From CAZRDB01 sp964598695 (GTDB taxonomy: Bacteria > Armatimonadota > Zipacnadia > UBA1398): a DNA stretch of 64,000 bases. Both the position numbers and the translations under genes were made by a program. The number at the start of each line of letters is the position of its first letter. Position 1 is the stretch's first letter. Location of the stretch: assembly GCA_964598695.1 (NCBI GenBank), contig CAZRDB010000001.1, positions 1 through 64,000 on the forward strand, read 5' to 3'. Shown in pieces: positions 61,258-64,000 of the stretch. The notes below the pieces were generated by a model, which saw nothing but the letters and a program-made list of their open reading frames with translations, ran no database searches and was not told the DNA's origin.

Positions 61258-62373
61258 GTGCCCGACGAGACGGGGAGGCAGCAGGGCAGCGACTGGATCC
61301 GTCTCGCGACGGAGGAGCGCGAGCGGCGCGAACTCTCGGCCCACGCGGCCAGGTCGGCCGACTCGCGGGGGCGAGAGCGGCCCGAGGAGCCGTGCCCGCT
61401 CCGCACCGCCTACCAGCGCGACCGGGACCGGATCATCCACCAGTGCAAGTCGTTCCGGCGGCTGGCCGGCAAGACCCAGGTCTTCCTCCCGGCCACGGGA
61501 GATCACCTCCGCACCCGTCTCACGCACACGCTCGAGGTCTGCCAGATCGCCCGGACGATCGGTCGGGCGCTCCGGCTGAACGAGGACCTCATCGAGGCGA
61601 TCGCGCTCGGGCACGACCTCGGCCACACTCCGTTCGGCCACGTCGGCGAGCGAGCGCTCCACGCCGCCCTGCAGGAGGTCTCTCCCTCGCTCTCGTTCAC
61701 GCACTACGCGCAGTCGCTGCGCGTGGTCGATACCCTCGAGCGGGACGGCCGCGGCGTCAACCTCACTTTCGAGGTGCGCGATGGGATCCGCCACCACTCC
61801 AAGGGCCCGGGCGACACGGGCTACCGGCTCGACGGCGCCGTCCCCGTGACCCTCGAGGGCAAGGTCGTCCGCTGGTCCGACCGCATCGCCTACGTCAACC
61901 ACGACCTCGACGACGCCCGGCGGGCCGGGATCCTCTTCCAGGATGATCTGCCGACCGAGGTGCTCGAGGTTCTCGGTCGGAGCCACGGCGACCGGATCAC
62001 GACGCTCGTGGCCTCGGTGATCCGCGAGAGCCTCGACCAGCCCCACCTCGCGATGGCGCCGGAGATCGCGGAGGCCCTCGACCGCCTCAAGGACTTCCTC
62101 TTCCGGCGGGTCTACCTCCCCGATGAGGCCCGCAGCTACCCCGGCTCGCGCGGCGAGCACATCGTGCGCGAGCTGTTCGAGCACTACATGGCCCGACCGG
62201 ACGCCGCCCCGTTCCTGCGGCCCCACGAGCGCGAGCTGCCGGTGGAGGAACGCGCCCGGCGCGCCGCCGACTTCATCGCGGGCATGACCGACCGGTTCGC
62301 CTGCGATACCTACATCCAGCTCTTCGTGCCCAGCCCGCGGCCGGATCTCGTCTCCCGGATGGCGGAGCCGTAG
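61258..62373 (+). CDS. dgt: dGTPase-like HD-domain phosphohydrolase
   Basis: A 371-residue HD-superfamily enzyme that removes triphosphate from dGTP or other dNTPs. It has CPLRTAYQRDRDRIIHQCKSFRRL, the HD motifs TRLTHTLEV, IALGHDLGHTPFGHVGE and RWSDRIAYVNHDLDDA, and EVRDGIRHHSKG. GTG 61258 follows GGGGAGGAGGAGG. It corresponds to the short dGTPase-like type 2 family. It converges on the glycoside hydrolase gene with 16 bases between them. Confidence 0.93.
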   Translation: MPDETGRQQGSDWIRLATEERERRELSAHAARSADSRGRERPEEPCPLRTAYQRDRDRIIHQCKSFRRLAGKTQVFLPATGDHLRTRLTHTLEVCQIARTIGRALRLNEDLIEAIALGHDLGHTPFGHVGERALHAALQEVSPSLSFTHYAQSLRVVDTLERDGRGVNLTFEVRDGIRHHSKGPGDTGYRLDGAVPVTLEGKVVRWSDRIAYVNHDLDDARRAGILFQDDLPTEVLEVLGRSHGDRITTLVASVIRESLDQPHLAMAPEIAEALDRLKDFLFRRVYLPDEARSYPGSRGEHIVRELFEHYMARPDAAPFLRPHERELPVEERARRAADFIAGMTDRFACDTYIQLFVPSPRPDLVSRMAEP

Positions 62374-62389
62374 CGCGGCCGCCGGCTCG

Positions 62390-64000
62390 CTACCGCGCCT
62401 CGGCGCGGTAGCGGTACATCCCGTAGCCGACCGCGCGCACGGCGGCGATCGTCTCCGGGTACGGGGTATCGACGATGTCGACGAAGCCGATCTGGTAGTT
62501 CTCGGCATCGAGCACGCGGCCGGTCGTCGGCTCGTCGCGGTACTTGAACCAGTGGCAGCCGACGAACTGCGGGTGCCGGAGGCAGCCACGGACGTAGTCC
62601 TCGTAGGTGCGGGCGCGCGTCTCCTGGTCCTTCACGGGGACGAGCCCGGTGTGGAACATCCCGCGGTCGAGCGCCCCGAAGTGGAACTCCCCGATGATCA
62701 GCGGCACGTCGAGATCGCCCGGCGGGCGGAAGCTCGCGACCGACGGCCAGTACAGGTTGTAGCTGACGACATCGCAGTACCGCGCCGCCGCGCGCACCGC
62801 GTGGTCGTTGACCCACGCGAACCGGCATCCGAGGTAGAGCTGGTCCGGGGCGACGTCCTTCACGGCGTCGCGGATCACGGCGAAGTAGCGGTCGGCCGTC
62901 TTGTCGTAGAAGGCGAGGAGATCCTCGCGGGCGCCGACGCGGTCGGGCAGCGTGCGGGCCTCGGCGAGCGCCTCCCACGAGGCGTGGTCGGTCTTCCACT
63001 GCGCGTTGAGCGCGCCGATCTCCCCGTACCGGGCCCGGAGGTCGGCCAGGAAGACGCGCTTGGCCTCCTGTTCGGCGGGTGAGGCGAGCGCGGCGAGCGC
63101 GAGGCTCGTCTCGTCGCCCCAGCCGATCTCGTTGTCGACGAAGTAGCCGAGGCACCACGGGTCGCCGGCGCTCTTGCCGACCTCGTCGGCCATCCGGTCG
63201 CGGATCGCCCGCTCGAAGCTCGGGTCGAAGACATCGCGGAACTGGCCCCAGTAGCCCTCGCTGCCCTCCAGCACCTTGCCGCCGAAGTGGATCGTGGCGA
63301 CGTAGGGGGTCCGCCGCTCGCGGTAGATCCGCTCATCCGACCAGTTGGCGATGGTGTTGAGACCCCAGCTCCGTAGGCGCCGGTGGGTCACGTCGGCGAA
63401 GTGCTCGGGGTAGTCGTCGCCGTACTTGCGGCGGAGGTTCGCGGCCCCGAAGTCGAAGCACCGGACAGTGCGGCCCTTGTAGTAGTCGTGGGTCGAGCGC
63501 CCCTGGCCGTAGCACTCCGCGAGGGGGCTGTCGGGGTCGGGCAGGCCGTCGAACCACCCGTCGCGATCGTCGAGCGGCGTGCTGTCGCCCCACGCGCCGA
63601 CGCAGTCGACCCCGTGGGAGAAGAAGAGCCGGCCATCGGGGTCGACAAGCCACCACTTGCCCCCGTGCTTGGTGACCCGGAAGAACCCCGTCGCCTCGAG
63701 CGCCGGTCCGGCGGCCCAGCCGCCCCACGCGTCCCAGTCCTCCGGCGCAGCCCGGGCGGCGAGATCCTGCTCCTCGGCACGCCGCGCCGCCTCGAGATCC
63801 TCGGGGCCGTGCGTCTTGCCCGGCCAGTCGCGGTGGATGTACTGCCCGTAGGCGTCGATGAACGGGAAGAAGCGACCGGCCGCGACGGTCTCGGTCCTCG
63901 CCACACCCGCGGCGCGGATCCCGTCGATCACCACGGCGTGGTCCTCGGTCGGCTTGGGGACGAAGACGATGAGTTGGGTCACGTTCGTCGGATCGAACGT
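62390..64000 (-). CDS. Agarase-like (GH50/GH42-type) glycoside hydrolase, partial
   Basis: The gene runs off the right edge: the frame stays open to base 64000 and the residues before an internal GTG (TFDPTN, then VTQLIVFVPKP) look like part of a beta sandwich, so the true start is outside. The visible 536 residues hold a GH-A barrel: VDPDGRLFFSHGVDCVG, GLNTIANWSDERIY, YFVDNEIGWGDE with the acid/base Glu, YNLYWPS, and IIGEFHFGALDRGMFH with the nucleophile Glu. This resembles GH50 agarases and beta-galactosidase relatives. The exact polysaccharide is unknown. Confidence 0.85.
   Translation of the reverse strand, partial: TFDPTNVTQLIVFVPKPTEDHAVVIDGIRAAGVARTETVAAGRFFPFIDAYGQYIHRDWPGKTHGPEDLEAARRAEEQDLAARAAPEDWDAWGGWAAGPALEATGFFRVTKHGGKWWLVDPDGRLFFSHGVDCVGAWGDSTPLDDRDGWFDGLPDPDSPLAECYGQGRSTHDYYKGRTVRCFDFGAANLRRKYGDDYPEHFADVTHRRLRSWGLNTIANWSDERIYRERRTPYVATIHFGGKVLEGSEGYWGQFRDVFDPSFERAIRDRMADEVGKSAGDPWCLGYFVDNEIGWGDETSLALAALASPAEQEAKRVFLADLRARYGEIGALNAQWKTDHASWEALAEARTLPDRVGAREDLLAFYDKTADRYFAVIRDAVKDVAPDQLYLGCRFAWVNDHAVRAAARYCDVVSYNLYWPSVASFRPPGDLDVPLIIGEFHFGALDRGMFHTGLVPVKDQETRARTYEDYVRGCLRHPQFVGCHWFKYRDEPTTGRVLDAENYQIGFVDIVDTPYPETIAAVRAVGYGMYRYRAEAR

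Overview
The window is GC-rich DNA from a bacterium with an outer membrane, shown as a scaffold with three 10-base N gaps. A Kdo-8-phosphate synthase gene points to lipopolysaccharide. Many secreted or lipidated proteins, FliD and FliS, and TatA point to a motile diderm. The pseudopilin (E at +5, ARARERSR stretch, H-x9-DG end), together with GH172, URO-D-family and secreted Gfo/Idh proteins, is the mix I associate with Armatimonadota or a neighbouring deep lineage. That placement is inference from style, not from a marker tree.

Layout. 1-2037: 3' part of carB. 2251-7338: an ECF sigma factor and a giant membrane anti-sigma factor whose outer part resembles alpha-2-macroglobulin. 7342-9419 (minus): rplU-rpmA-obgE with a clear housekeeping promoter. 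9704-12210: a lipoprotein beta-propeller, a GyrI-like protein and a Gfo/Idh oxidoreductase. 12341-17875: a Fur-box-controlled Fe-S assembly and oxygen-defence operon (nifU, nifS, two rubredoxins, desulfoferrodoxin, ferritin, rubrerythrin) followed by a pentaheme cytochrome. 17960-19453: two lipoproteins of unknown role. 19782-24884 (minus): tyrS, a truncated Fic protein, then a lipid-linked sugar module (flippase-like, GT2, GT-C). 25126-28192: fhs and purA. 28200-30715 (minus): a CPA2 antiporter and a small secreted protein. 30872-32961: rfbB and a WecA/TagO-like transferase. 33064-34459 (minus): a second ECF sigma/anti-sigma pair. 34703-40454 (minus): fliD-fliS with a sigma-28-type promoter. 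40623-41462 (minus): a secreted protein and tatA. 41664-43095: a third ECF pair (FecR type). 43147-43971: kdsA. 44055-51083 (minus): exported carbohydrate-active and oxidoreductase-like proteins. 51218-61046: two glycosyltransferases, a pseudopilin, a URO-D-family protein, a GH172-like enzyme and a secreted ADP-ribosylglycohydrolase-fold protein. 61258-62373: a dGTPase-like HD protein. 62390-64000 (minus): a partial agarase-like glycoside hydrolase.

The most notable theme is three ECF sigma/anti-sigma pairs that share the same cytoplasmic zinc-binding domain but carry three different outer domains: alpha-2-macroglobulin-like, pseudopilin, and FecR. The pseudopilin version keeps the pilin helix, its Glu, the 31-residue distance from that Glu to the following Cys, and the H-x9-DG end, so it looks like a pilin whose leader was replaced by an anti-sigma domain. 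A second theme is the Fur-box operon that joins Fe-S building to superoxide and peroxide removal, including a desulfoferrodoxin with three extra cysteines. A third is a large extracellular glycan-processing capacity, including a triple-hydrolase fusion (SGNH, alpha/beta, SGNH).

Two of the three N gaps look like unmerged overlapping contig ends with degraded sequence, not missing DNA. One of them falsely breaks nifS.
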